DNA from: Anaerolinea sp. | Lineage (GTDB): Bacteria > Chloroflexota > Anaerolineae > Anaerolineales > Anaerolineaceae | Assembly (NCBI GenBank): GCA_029975055.1 | Contig: JARKPU010000022.1 | Span: forward strand, 1 to 64,000 | Direction of reading: 5' to 3' | DNA: 64,000 bases | Part shown: positions 52,968 through 61,489 of the stretch, piece after piece | Numbering within the stretch: position 1 is the first letter of the stretch | Layout of the letters: every line of letters begins with the position of its first letter | Translations under genes and position numbers: made by a program | The notes under the pieces: generated by a model | What the model was told of the DNA's origin: nothing | The model's database searches: none | What the model saw: the letters and a program-made list of their open reading frames with translations, nothing else

Positions 52968-55250
52968 TTGTTTGATTTGAAGATCGACCCACTCGCCATC
53001 GAAGCCGGCCAGGAACGCAATGAACTGCCCGGCTTCTTCGCCGCGGCCGCGCCGCGCCGCGCTGCGCGCCTGCGCGCTCAAGACCGCGTCATCTTCTTCT
53101 TCACGCAGAGCGGAACCACCCTGCTGGCCCCCAACCTGCAGCAAGAGATGCTCGCGCGCCTGGCCGAGACCTACTTCACCTCCTCCGGCTCGGTCACCTC
53201 GGGGATGCGCGCCACCGCCGAGCGGTTGAACGATTTCCTGCTCAACCGCAACCTGCGCGGTGCGCGCCAGGGCGGGCAGGTGGTCGGCGCGCTGGCCATG
53301 TGCGTCCTGCACTCCTCCAGCCTCTACGTGCTCATCGCCGGGCCGGTGCAGGTGCTGCTCCTCTCGGGCGGCGGCGTCGAGCGCTTCGCCGACCCATCCG
53401 CCCGCGGGCTAGGGCAGGCGCGCCTCGTCGGCTCGCGCTTCTTCACCTCCAGCGTCGAGCCGGGCGGAACGCTGATCTTCACCCCCCAGGCCCCCGCTGC
53501 CTGGCGCGACGATGCCCTGCGCGGCTGGGCCGGGCTGCCCCTGCCGGAGCTGCACCGCTGCCTGGCCGGCGAAGCCCTCGATGTGCAGGCCGGCATCGTG
53601 CGCTGCGAGGCGGGCCGCGGAGAGGTCGCCTGGGCTTCACCCAAACCCCAGCCGGGCGCCGCCGCCCGCCCGGCCGGAGATGCTCCCGCGCCCGAAAAGC
53701 GCGCCGGGGTGTTCCTTTCCGGCCGGCCGCTGCGCAAAGCAGATCCTCCCGCCGCGCAGACGGCCCCGGCAGAAGAACGGCCCCCTCAAAAGCTCGAAGC
53801 CGCCGCCGTGCCGCTGCCGCACCCCGTCAGCGCGCAGACGCCCCCCGCCCCCCAGGTGAGGCGGCCGGCCGCCGCGCCCGTGCAGGCCCGCCCGCGCCCC
53901 CAGGGGCCTTCGGCCGCCACGGTGGCGGCAGCCAAAGCGGCCAGCGGCGTGTTCGGCGGCCTGCGCAAAGGCTGGAACACCTTCTCGGGGGCGCTTTCCA
54001 GGCTGGCGGCCCGCACCCTGCCGGGCCGTCCCGCCGAAGGCGGGCTGAACCTCTCGCCTTCCACCATGCTCTTCATCGCCCTGGCCGTCCCGCTGGCGGT
54101 GGTGGCCGTGGCCGCCACGGTGTACTTCCAGCGCGGGCGCGGCGAGCAATACCAGGCCTTTTTGCGCACCGCCCGCCAGTTTGCCGACCAGGCCGCCGCC
54201 CAGCAGGATATTTCCCTCCAGCGCGAGGATTGGAACCAGGCCCTCTACTGGCTCGATAAGGCCGGTTCCTACGGCCGCTCGGCCGAGGGCGACCAGGTCC
54301 GCCAGCAGGTGCAAGCCGCGCTCGACGGCCTCGACGGCATCCAGCGCCTGAACTATCAGCCCATCGCCACCGGCGGCCTGCCGGAAGGCGCCAACATCAT
54401 CCGCATGGTCGCCACGATCAACGATGTATATTTGCTCGATTCCACCAGCGGGTCGGTGTTCCGCCTCTACCGCACCGGGCAGGGATACGAATATGACCCC
54501 GCCTTCAAATGCGGCCCCGGCACGGCCGGCTCAGCCACCGTCGGCAAGCTGATCGACATCGCCCCTCTCTCGCCAAACAACGAATACCAATCCACCGTCA
54601 TGGGCATCGATGCGGCCGGTCACCTGGCTTATTGCGCCCCTTCACTCAGCGGCCCCACCTACGTCACGCTCGTGCCCCCCGATTCGCTGTGGGGCGCGAT
54701 CAAGCAGATGGTCATCTACTCCGACGTGCTGTACGTCCTCGACCCGCAGACCAATGCGGTGTACCGTTACCCCGGCGAGAACGGGCCGGCTTTCAACGGC
54801 GGGCCGCGCTTTTACTTTGGCAACCTCGTCCCAACCCTTACCGACGTGGTGGACTTCGCCGTCGATCAGGAGTTCCTCTACCTGCTGCACGCCGACGGCA
54901 GCATGACCACCTGCACCGACGCAGGGGCCGCCACCGAGTGCACCGACCCCGCCCCCTACGGCGATTCCCGCCCCGGCCGCGACCCGGCCCCGCTGCGCTT
55001 CGAAGACGCCGGCTTCATCCGCATGCAGACGACCCAGCCCCCCGACCCCTCGCTGTATATCCTGGATAAAGAAGCCGCTTCGATCTATCACTTCTCATTG
55101 CGCAAGCTGAACCTGCAGCGCCAGTACCGCGCCGTGGTCGGCGCAGATTATCCCCTGCCCGCCCGCCCGGCCACGGCTTTTGTGGTCACCCCCAACCGCC
55201 GCGCCCTGCTGGCGTTCAACGACCAGGTGTTCTTCGCGCCGCTGCCGTAG
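52968..55250 (+). CDS. membrane protein with phosphatase-like N-terminus and beta-propeller-like C-terminus
   Basis: This 760-residue protein has an N-terminal alpha/beta domain (residues 1-220) that resembles a PP2C-type phosphatase but lacks clear metal-binding Asp motifs. A Pro/Ala linker, one membrane helix (about 365-387), a coiled-coil stretch and a beta-rich C-terminal domain with DSTSGSVFRLYR-type repeats follow. It may be a sensor or scaffold for the adjacent Tad pilins (inference). An ATG at 52935 is in frame but lies inside TATAAT (52938-52943). The TTG at 52968 has GAGGGA before it and is used here. Confidence 0.7.
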   Translation: MFDLKIDPLAIEAGQERNELPGFFAAAAPRRAARLRAQDRVIFFFTQSGTTLLAPNLQQEMLARLAETYFTSSGSVTSGMRATAERLNDFLLNRNLRGARQGGQVVGALAMCVLHSSSLYVLIAGPVQVLLLSGGGVERFADPSARGLGQARLVGSRFFTSSVEPGGTLIFTPQAPAAWRDDALRGWAGLPLPELHRCLAGEALDVQAGIVRCEAGRGEVAWASPKPQPGAAARPAGDAPAPEKRAGVFLSGRPLRKADPPAAQTAPAEERPPQKLEAAAVPLPHPVSAQTPPAPQVRRPAAAPVQARPRPQGPSAATVAAAKAASGVFGGLRKGWNTFSGALSRLAARTLPGRPAEGGLNLSPSTMLFIALAVPLAVVAVAATVYFQRGRGEQYQAFLRTARQFADQAAAQQDISLQREDWNQALYWLDKAGSYGRSAEGDQVRQQVQAALDGLDGIQRLNYQPIATGGLPEGANIIRMVATINDVYLLDSTSGSVFRLYRTGQGYEYDPAFKCGPGTAGSATVGKLIDIAPLSPNNEYQSTVMGIDAAGHLAYCAPSLSGPTYVTLVPPDSLWGAIKQMVIYSDVLYVLDPQTNAVYRYPGENGPAFNGGPRFYFGNLVPTLTDVVDFAVDQEFLYLLHADGSMTTCTDAGAATECTDPAPYGDSRPGRDPAPLRFEDAGFIRMQTTQPPDPSLYILDKEAASIYHFSLRKLNLQRQYRAVVGADYPLPARPATAFVVTPNRRALLAFNDQVFFAPLP

Positions 55251-55372
55251 AAGAGAGATGAGGGGTTGAGAAGTTAACGAGACGAAAAGGCGAAGTGGAA
55301 CCGGCTTTTCCCTTCACTCATCGTCTCGTTCTCTACATACTCATCGGCTTCATCCATCGGCGCCTCGTCACT
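55251..55372. repeat. repeat-rich intergenic region with inverted repeat
   Basis: AACGAGACGA (55276-55285) pairs perfectly with TCGTCTCGTT (55321-55330). Outer and inner stretches pair partly as well. The CATCGTCTC segment recurs near 14717. The hairpin may end the upstream transcript. No ORF here looks coding. Confidence 0.55.
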
Positions 55373-55401
55373 TTGACGAACCCCCTCCAATATGATAGAT
55401 T
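55373..55401 (+). promoter_or_regulatory. sigma-70 promoter giving a leaderless mRNA
   Basis: TTGACG (55373-55378), a 17-nt spacer and TAGATT (55396-55401) with TGA before it form a promoter. The -10 ends 6 nt before the ATG at 55408 and no ribosome binding site is seen. Confidence 0.6.
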
Positions 55402-55407
55402 CAACCC

Positions 55408-56121
55408 ATGCCTTCCTTAACGGTGAATGTGCCCGGCGCCGGAACGCTCGCCCTGACCGGCTCGGGGGAGTATCTGCCCGGCATGGAGCCGGTGGACAGC
55501 TTCTTGCTCGCGCGGCTGGGCGAACCCGCGCGCGTCGTCTGCCTGCCGACGGCCGCCGGCAGCGAAGGCCCGGCCCGCGTGCGTTATTGGATCGACCTCG
55601 GCGTGCAGCACTTCACCCGCCTGGGCGCGGCCAGCGCCGAGGGCCTGGAGGTGATCGACCGCGCCTCGGCAATGGACGAGGCCAATGCGGAGCGCATCCG
55701 CAGGGCGAATTTCGTTTATTTCTCCGGCGGCAAGCCGCCCTACCTGTATAAAGCCCTGGCGGGCACGCCCGTCTGGCAGGCGGTGGTGGATGTGGCGGCG
55801 CGGGGCGGGGTGGTGGCGGGCTGCAGCGCGGGCGCAATGATCTTCGGCGAGCGCTCGATCAACGGCCCCGGCCCGCTGCAAGCCTTCGAGGGCTTCGGCT
55901 GGCTCAAGGGCGCTTACGTCATCCCGCACTACGATGAACTGCCCGCCGCGCTCATCGGCGGCGCGCGGCTGCTCTTGCGCCGCTGGACGATGGTCGGCAT
56001 CCCCGGCTACACGGCGCTGGTCTGCAGCACAGAGGGGTGCTGCGTGCGCGGCAAAGGCGCGGTTGAACTGGCCGCCGGGCGCGAAAGGCTGGCGAAATCC
56101 GAGCCCGAAGGCTGGTGGTGA
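55408..56121 (+). CDS. peptidase S51/cyanophycinase-like, type 1 glutamine-amidotransferase fold
   Basis: This 237-residue protein has the class I amidotransferase-like fold. The nucleophile elbow is G-C-S140-A-G-A-M, the Ser nucleophile of peptidase family S51 (dipeptidase E, cyanophycinase). The FVYFSGGKPPYL segment and H-Y-D-E-L are also typical of the family. It probably cuts Asp- or isoAsp-containing peptides, and the exact substrate is unknown. It converges with PolX. Confidence 0.87.
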   Translation: MPSLTVNVPGAGTLALTGSGEYLPGMEPVDSFLLARLGEPARVVCLPTAAGSEGPARVRYWIDLGVQHFTRLGAASAEGLEVIDRASAMDEANAERIRRANFVYFSGGKPPYLYKALAGTPVWQAVVDVAARGGVVAGCSAGAMIFGERSINGPGPLQAFEGFGWLKGAYVIPHYDELPAALIGGARLLLRRWTMVGIPGYTALVCSTEGCCVRGKGAVELAAGRERLAKSEPEGWW

Positions 56122-56177
56122 ATTCCCTTTTGCCCTGTGCCTTCAAGTGCAGAATCTGGAAACCGGCACCCAGGCGC

Positions 56178-57908
56178 TTAAGCCCTGCTTCCCCTCTTCT
56201 TCAACCACCCGGTTAACTTTTCCACTTCCCAGGTGTTGATCACACACTCCGCCGACAGCCCCGCCCGGCGGGCCACCGAAACCCCATAGATCATCTCATC
56301 CATTCCCCTGGGGGCGTGCGCGTCCGTGTTGATGGTGATCGGGATGCCCAGCCCCGCCGCGTGGCGCGTGTGCGCGTCGTCTGCGTCCAGGCGCATCGGG
56401 CTGGCGTTGATCTCCAGCGCCGTGCCGTGCTCCGCCAGAGCCGCGAAGACGGCCGACCAGTCGAGGTCGGCCCCGGCGCGGTCGGGCAGCAGGCGGCCGG
56501 TGGGGTGCGCAATGATATCCACATGCGGGTTGCGGATGGCGTTCAGCAGGCGCGCCGTCACCTGCTCGCGCGGCTGGTGCAGGCTCATGTGCAGCGAGGC
56601 GATCACCACATCCAGCGCAGCCAGCGCCTCATCGGGGTAATCGAGCGCGCCGTCCGAGCGGATATCCACCTCGGCGCCCTGCAGCAGCAGAATCTGGCCG
56701 CCCAGTTTACGCTGCACCTCCTCGATTTCGGCGCGCTGGCGCGGCAGGTCTTCGGGCCGCATCCCGTTCACTATGCCCATGTAATGCGAATGATCGGTGA
56801 CGGCCAGCACCTTGTAGCCGCGCGCGATCGCCGCGCGGGCCATCTCTTCGATCGTCACCGCCCCGTCGCTCCAGGTGGAGTGCGAGTGCAGCTCCATGCG
56901 GATGTCTCCCAGGCTCACCAGCCTGGGCAGGGCGTGTTTTGCGGCGGCTTCCACCTCGCCGCGGTCCTCGCGCAGTTCGGGAGGGATCCAATCCAGCCCG
57001 AGCGCCGCGTAGATCTGCTCCTCCTCGGGCATGCGCAGCAGGTTACCCTGCGCATCCAGCAGGCCGCGCTCTGAGAGCGAAAGCCCCTTGCGCTGCGCCA
57101 GTTCGCGCACGCGCACGTTGTGGTCTTTCGAGCCGGTCGCGTAGATCCACAGCGCGCCAAAGGATTCGGGCGGCTGCGCCCACAACTGGATGCGCAGACC
57201 GTCCTTCAACTCCACGCTGGATTTATTCTCCCCCTGCCCCAGCACGCGCGCCACATCGGGGTGCGCGGTGAAGGCCTGCATCAGCGCGGCGGGCTCGCGG
57301 TGGGCCACCACCAGGTCGAGATCGCCCACGGTTTCCTTCCAGCGCCGCAGGCTGCCGGCAGGCTCGGCGCGCTCCACGCCGGGCTGCTTGCGCAGCCAGG
57401 CCAGCCAGCGGGCGCCTTCTTCGGAGGCGCGCAGCAGCGTCATCCGCCCGCTGCGCTGCGCCAGTGAGGCCAGCCCCGCCAGGATCGCCGCTTCGCTCTT
57501 CTCGCCCATTCCGGGCAGGCTGCGCAGTTTGCCCTCGGCGGCGGCCTGCTGCAGGTCGGCCAGGTTGAGCAGCCCGAGTTCCTTCCAAAAGAGCGCCACC
57601 TTCTTGGGTCCCACGCCGGGCACTTTGAGCATCTCCAGCAGCGAGGGCGGCACTTCCTCTTCCAGGCGCTGGAGGAACCCCAGCTTGCCGGTGGAGAGCA
57701 GTTCTTCGATCTTCTCCGAGATGGCCTTGCCGATGCCGGGCACGCTGGTGAGCGCGCCGCGCGCCGCCAGGGCAGATGCCTCCTCGCCCAGGCTGCGCAG
57801 CGTCTCGGCGGTGCGCTCGTAAGCCCGCACCTTGAAGACCAGCTCGTCCTTGATCTTCATCAGGTTGGCAATCCGCTCAAACACATCCGCCAGCTCGTTG
57901 TTGGTCAT
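56178..57908 (-). CDS. polX: family X DNA polymerase with C-terminal PHP domain, third catalytic Asp replaced
   Basis: This 576-residue protein has an N-terminal HhH 8-kDa domain and a pol X domain with SLRRWKETVGDLDLV (catalytic D196, D198). The usual third Asp (V-D-L-R) is read here as I-Q241-L-W. A PHP domain follows from about residue 330 with metal motifs HSHSTWSDG, TDHSH, EVDI, SLHM, HPTGR and NTDAH, all intact. PolX enzymes fill gaps in repair and PHP adds 3'->5' exonuclease or phosphatase activity. Loss of the third Asp suggests a weak or absent polymerase with a working PHP nuclease (inference). GAGGAG precedes ATG 57908. Confidence 0.93.
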   Translation of the reverse strand: MTNNELADVFERIANLMKIKDELVFKVRAYERTAETLRSLGEEASALAARGALTSVPGIGKAISEKIEELLSTGKLGFLQRLEEEVPPSLLEMLKVPGVGPKKVALFWKELGLLNLADLQQAAAEGKLRSLPGMGEKSEAAILAGLASLAQRSGRMTLLRASEEGARWLAWLRKQPGVERAEPAGSLRRWKETVGDLDLVVAHREPAALMQAFTAHPDVARVLGQGENKSSVELKDGLRIQLWAQPPESFGALWIYATGSKDHNVRVRELAQRKGLSLSERGLLDAQGNLLRMPEEEQIYAALGLDWIPPELREDRGEVEAAAKHALPRLVSLGDIRMELHSHSTWSDGAVTIEEMARAAIARGYKVLAVTDHSHYMGIVNGMRPEDLPRQRAEIEEVQRKLGGQILLLQGAEVDIRSDGALDYPDEALAALDVVIASLHMSLHQPREQVTARLLNAIRNPHVDIIAHPTGRLLPDRAGADLDWSAVFAALAEHGTALEINASPMRLDADDAHTRHAAGLGIPITINTDAHAPRGMDEMIYGVSVARRAGLSAECVINTWEVEKLTGWLKKRGSRA

Positions 57909-58066
57909 CGCCCGCTCCTCAATGTGGACTGGTTCACTCTCTTTATAGCTTACCATGATTGAGACGGCGGGGAAAGGGATCAGTCAATGCGGCGCTCAGG
58001 CTGAGAATGGCCGAGGCAGGTTTGCATTTCCGCCAGAGTCACCAATCCCTGATCGCTTTAATCCAT

Positions 58067-58072
58067 TACAAT
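58067..58072 (+). promoter_or_regulatory. -10 box of a leaderless promoter for the MFS gene
   Basis: TACAAT ends 6 nt before the ATG at 58079. No ribosome binding site or clear -35 is seen. Confidence 0.45.
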
Positions 58073-58078
58073 TCCTCC

Positions 58079-59230
58079 ATGCACCGCGCGCTGCTCAAAG
58101 CCAAAGCGATCTACTTCCTCTTCTACGCCGCCTGGGCAGCGCTCATCCCCTTCCTGCCGATCTTCTACAAAAGCCTCGGCTTCCACCCCGCGCAGATCGG
58201 CCTGCTGGCTTCCGTCACCCCGCTGATGACCATGGCCGGAGCGCCGCTGTGGGGAGCCGTGGCCGATGCCACCCGCCGCCACCGGCAGGTGCTGCTCGGC
58301 GTGATGCTCGGGGCCATGCTCTCGGCGCTGGCCCTCTCGCAGATGCGCGTCTTTGGGCTGCTGGCCCTGGCGGTAGGGGCCTACGCCTTCTTCAATGCCC
58401 CCATCATCCCGCTGGTAGATAACTCGGTGCTGGCCCTGCTCGGCGAGCGGCGCAGCGAATACGGCCGCCAGCGCCTGTGGGGCGCGCTGGGCTGGGGCCT
58501 TTCGGCCCCGCTGGCCGGCTGGCTGGCCGGGCGCTTCGGGCAGGTCTGGCCCTTCCTGGTGTACTTTTCCTTGATGATCGGCGCGCTGGCGGTGGGCGCG
58601 CTCCTGCCCATCCACCCCGAGCCGGGCACACATTCCTTTTGGAGCGGCGCGCGCCGGCTGCTTTCGGACAGGCGCTGGTTCCTCTTCCTCGGCGTGGTGT
58701 TCATCTCCGGCGCGGGCGGGTCGGTGATCTCCAACTTCCTCTTCCTGCACCTGGCCGATCTGGGCGCCTCGCAGACGGTGATGGGCCTGGCGCTCAGCGT
58801 GGCCACCCTCGGCGAGCTGCCCGTGCTCTTCTTCTCCGGCTGGATGCTGCGCCGCTGGGGCGCGCGCGGGCTGCTGGTGATCGGCATGTCGGCTTACGTG
58901 GTGCGCGCGCTGGGCCTCTCGCTGGCCGCCGAGCCGTGGCAGGCGCTCGCCCTCCAGGCGCTGCACGGGCTTACCTTCTCGGCAGTCTGGGTGGCGGGGG
59001 TTTCCTTCGCCCGAGAGATGGCCCCCGAAGGCCTGGGGGCCACCGCGCAGGGAATGATGAGCAGCGTGGTGATGGGCCTGAGCGGCATCACCGGCTCGCT
59101 GGCGGGCGGCGTGCTCTTCGAGCAGTTCGGCGGGCACGTGCTGTTCCGCATCAGCGCCCTGGCGGTGCTGGCGGGCCTGGCGCTTTTCCTCTTCGCCGGG
59201 CGGCAATTCATCGCCCGCGAGCACCCATAA
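58079..59230 (+). CDS. MFS transporter
   Basis: A 383-residue 12-helix transporter of the major facilitator superfamily. The first loop has a GAPLWGAVADATRRHR motif (MFS motif A variant). A second copy is RRWGARG, and the family's internal two-fold symmetry is visible. It resembles the MFS_1-like/nucleoside- or sugar-transport group, and the substrate is unknown. The ATG at 58079 is chosen; a longer frame of 40 codons upstream lacks family sequence. It is divergent from PolX with a 170-bp gap. Confidence 0.86.
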   Translation: MHRALLKAKAIYFLFYAAWAALIPFLPIFYKSLGFHPAQIGLLASVTPLMTMAGAPLWGAVADATRRHRQVLLGVMLGAMLSALALSQMRVFGLLALAVGAYAFFNAPIIPLVDNSVLALLGERRSEYGRQRLWGALGWGLSAPLAGWLAGRFGQVWPFLVYFSLMIGALAVGALLPIHPEPGTHSFWSGARRLLSDRRWFLFLGVVFISGAGGSVISNFLFLHLADLGASQTVMGLALSVATLGELPVLFFSGWMLRRWGARGLLVIGMSAYVVRALGLSLAAEPWQALALQALHGLTFSAVWVAGVSFAREMAPEGLGATAQGMMSSVVMGLSGITGSLAGGVLFEQFGGHVLFRISALAVLAGLALFLFAGRQFIAREHP

Positions 59231-59377
59231 CCCCCCTCGATACAGCAGAACCCGTGCGGCTGGCCCGGGGAGCGTTTCAGTTCTATCGAGACGCACCTTC
59301 TCGTGCTCGAATCCCTTAAGGGGTTCCCAGGGGGATATTTCGCCCGCGAGTCGAAATACACCTGCCTGCCCAGCGAT

Positions 59378-59406
59378 TTGCGCCCGCGCCCGCGAACCTT
59401 TATAAT
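59378..59406 (+). promoter_or_regulatory. sigma-70 promoter of the aldo/keto reductase gene
   Basis: TTGCGC (59378-59383), a 17-nt spacer and TATAAT (59401-59406) form a promoter. The leader of about 110 nt contains palindromic copy D and ends with AAAGGAGAG. Confidence 0.6.
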
Positions 59407-59421
59407 GGACATACCCGATAA

Positions 59422-59485
59422 ACAGTGCCTCGATTTATCTGTAAACAGTAGGGGCTGCCCCACAATGTACAGGAAAAGATGCACT
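59422..59485. repeat. palindromic repeat, copy D (degenerate)
   Basis: The ACAGTGC flank and ATCTGTA match copy A on the same reading, and the right half CCCCACAATGTACAG is identical to the right arm of copy A. The left arm has decayed. Outer AGTGC (59424-59428) pairs with GCACT (59481-59485). It lies in the 5' leader of the aldo/keto reductase gene. Confidence 0.65.
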
Positions 59486-59522
59486 TGACCTTCCCGATGA
59501 TATTGGACGAAAGGAGAGCCAG

Positions 59523-60380
59523 ATGATCCCGAAACTCACCTTTGGGCGTACCGGCCACCTCAGCACGCGCACCCTGTTCGGCGCGGCTGCCTTCTATAAT
59601 GTGACGCAGGCCGAGGCCGACCAGACGATGGAAGTGATCTTCAAATACGGCGTCAACCATATCGACACGGCCGCTTCCTACGGTGACTCCGAAATCCGCC
59701 TGGGCCCGTGGATCGAAAAATACCGCCAGCGCTTCTTCCTGGCCAGCAAGACGGGCGACCGCTCTTACGCCGAGGCGCGCGCCTCCATCCGCCGCTCGCT
59801 CGAACGCCTGCGCACCGACCACCTCGACCTGATCCAGCTCCACGCGGTGGTCGAAGACGAAGAACTCGACGCGGTGCTTGGCCCCGATGGAGCCTTGCGC
59901 GCGGCCATCGAAGCCCGCGAGGAAGGGCTGGTGCGCTTCATCGGCATCACCAGCCACACCCTGCACGCCCCTGCCATTCACCTGCGCGCCCTGCGCAGCT
60001 TCGAATTCGATTCAGTGCTCCTGCCCTGCAACTTCATGCTGATGCAGAACCCCCAGTACCGGGCCGGCTTCATGGAACTGGAAAAAGTCTGCGCCGAAAA
60101 GAACGTGGCCATGCAGCTGATCAAAACCGCACAGCGCCGCCCCTACCTGGAGGGCGAGCACACGCACGGCACGTGGTACAAGCCGTTCGACACGCAGGAG
60201 ACCCTCGACCTGGCCATCCACTGGGCCATGGGCCAGCCGGGCAAGTTCATCAACACCCCGGGGGATATTCACATCCTGCCGCTCGTGCTGGATGCCGCCA
60301 GCCGTTACCAGGGCAAACCCTCGGACGAGCAAATGCAGAAATTGATCTCCGAACAGGCTGCCGAGCCGCTCTGGGCTTAG
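59523..60380 (+). CDS. aldo/keto reductase
   Basis: This 285-residue (beta/alpha)8 oxidoreductase has the catalytic tetrad D48, Y53, K76 and H107 (HIDTAASYGDSE, ASKTG, LIQLH). These enzymes reduce carbonyls with NAD(P)H, and this type acts on sugars, aldehydes or xenobiotics; the substrate is unknown. The C-terminal half is longer than in minimal AKRs and ends without the cysteine-rich extension of ferredoxin-type AKRs. AAAGGAGAG precedes the ATG. Confidence 0.9.
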   Translation: MIPKLTFGRTGHLSTRTLFGAAAFYNVTQAEADQTMEVIFKYGVNHIDTAASYGDSEIRLGPWIEKYRQRFFLASKTGDRSYAEARASIRRSLERLRTDHLDLIQLHAVVEDEELDAVLGPDGALRAAIEAREEGLVRFIGITSHTLHAPAIHLRALRSFEFDSVLLPCNFMLMQNPQYRAGFMELEKVCAEKNVAMQLIKTAQRRPYLEGEHTHGTWYKPFDTQETLDLAIHWAMGQPGKFINTPGDIHILPLVLDAASRYQGKPSDEQMQKLISEQAAEPLWA

Positions 60381-60392
60381 TATGAGGTAAAA

Positions 60393-60421
60393 AGAAAAGC
60401 CGCGGACTGCGCGGCTTTTCT
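60393..60421. terminator. bidirectional intrinsic terminator
   Basis: An 11-bp perfect stem (60393-60403/60411-60421, 7-nt loop) has A-rich and T-rich flanks on both sides. It separates two convergent genes. Confidence 0.9.
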
Positions 60422-60432
60422 ATTTTTAAGCA

Positions 60433-61293
60433 TCAAATCCGCGGCGGGCCTTCCAGGACCTTCGCGCGCAGCTGCTCGATGCTCCACAGCGGGTCGGTGG
60501 GCACCCCCATGCGCATCGGCGCGAGTGATTCCAACCACCAGGTGGCCCCTGCCCCGGCGTACCGGCGCACGACGGCGGTGCTCTCTTCGGGCTGGGCCAG
60601 CGGCGTGGCCCCCAGCGCCACCACGTCGAACGGCGCATCGCTCTTGCGCAGGGAGCGGACGATCTTCACGCTCTCGGCAAACTGGTTGAAGGCCTCTTCG
60701 GCGCTCTGCGCCGAGAAGAAGAGCGGGAACATTCCATCCCAGCGCGCCATGCGCCGCAGCGGGCGCCTGTTCGGCCAGACCCCGCCCACCCAGATGGGGA
60801 TGCGCGGCTGCTGGAAGGTGGCCGGCAGGAAGCGCGTGCCCTTGATGTGGTAGAAGCGCCCATCGTGGCTGAACGGCTGCCCGCTCCACAGCCCGGTGAC
60901 GACCTCCAGGGCTTCGTCGAGCATATCGCCGCGGGTTTTATGGTCGGGTTCCTCGCCGAAATCCGCCCACTCGTCGCCGCCTGCGCCGGTGCCCACGCCC
61001 ACCACCAGGCGGCCTTCGCACAGGTGATCGAGCGTCACCGTCTCGCGGGCGAACTTCCACGGGCGGCGGCGCGCCAGCGGGGTGATGAGCGCCCCAAGGC
61101 GGATGCGCGTGGTGGTCATCGCGGCGGCAGCCAGCGCCACCCAGGGGTCCACCAGTTCGGCATCGAAGCCCGCCACGTCGTCCCACAAGAACAACCCGTC
61201 CCAGCCGGCCGCCTCGGCCTCGCGCGCCAGCCCGGCGATGAATCGCGCCTTGCCGTATGGATCGAAATTTGGGAGATAGAGTCCGTAGTTCAT
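60433..61293 (-). CDS. LLM-class flavin-dependent oxidoreductase
   Basis: This 286-residue protein of the luciferase-like monooxygenase family has the N-terminal GLYLPNFDPYG, AAAGWDGLFLWDD, TRIRLGALITPL, ETVTLDHLCEGRLVVGVGTG and PIWVGG signatures. It uses FMN or F420, and the substrate is unknown. It is probably read from a leaderless transcript: TATACT with TGC before it ends 7 nt from the ATG and no ribosome binding site is seen. Confidence 0.9.
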   Translation of the reverse strand: MNYGLYLPNFDPYGKARFIAGLAREAEAAGWDGLFLWDDVAGFDAELVDPWVALAAAAMTTTRIRLGALITPLARRRPWKFARETVTLDHLCEGRLVVGVGTGAGGDEWADFGEEPDHKTRGDMLDEALEVVTGLWSGQPFSHDGRFYHIKGTRFLPATFQQPRIPIWVGGVWPNRRPLRRMARWDGMFPLFFSAQSAEEAFNQFAESVKIVRSLRKSDAPFDVVALGATPLAQPEESTAVVRRYAGAGATWWLESLAPMRMGVPTDPLWSIEQLRAKVLEGPPRI

Positions 61294-61300
61294 ACTTCCA

Positions 61301-61306
61301 AGTATA
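61301..61306 (-). promoter_or_regulatory. extended -10 box of a leaderless promoter
   Basis: TGCTATACT on the minus strand ends 7 nt before the ATG at 61293. Confidence 0.5.
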
Positions 61307-61326
61307 GCAAAGAAGCCGTCGGTGGT

Positions 61327-61420
61327 CCGCTATCCGCTGTCAGCTTTCGAAATGAGGGGGTTCCTTCTCCTTTCGTTGAGGGCGGACCGCCGGCTGCAGG
61401 AAGCGGAATGCGGATAGCGG
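61327..61420. repeat. imperfect inverted repeat
   Basis: CCGCTATCCGC (61327-61337) pairs with GCGGATAGCGG (61410-61420). The 13-mer GCTATCCGCTGTC (61329-61341) also occurs at 14662-14674. Confidence 0.55.
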
Positions 61421-61489
61421 ATCGCGGACAGTGAATCCCTGACCGCATCTTATTGTACAATGGTCAAAACCTTCCCCGGAGAAACCCCC

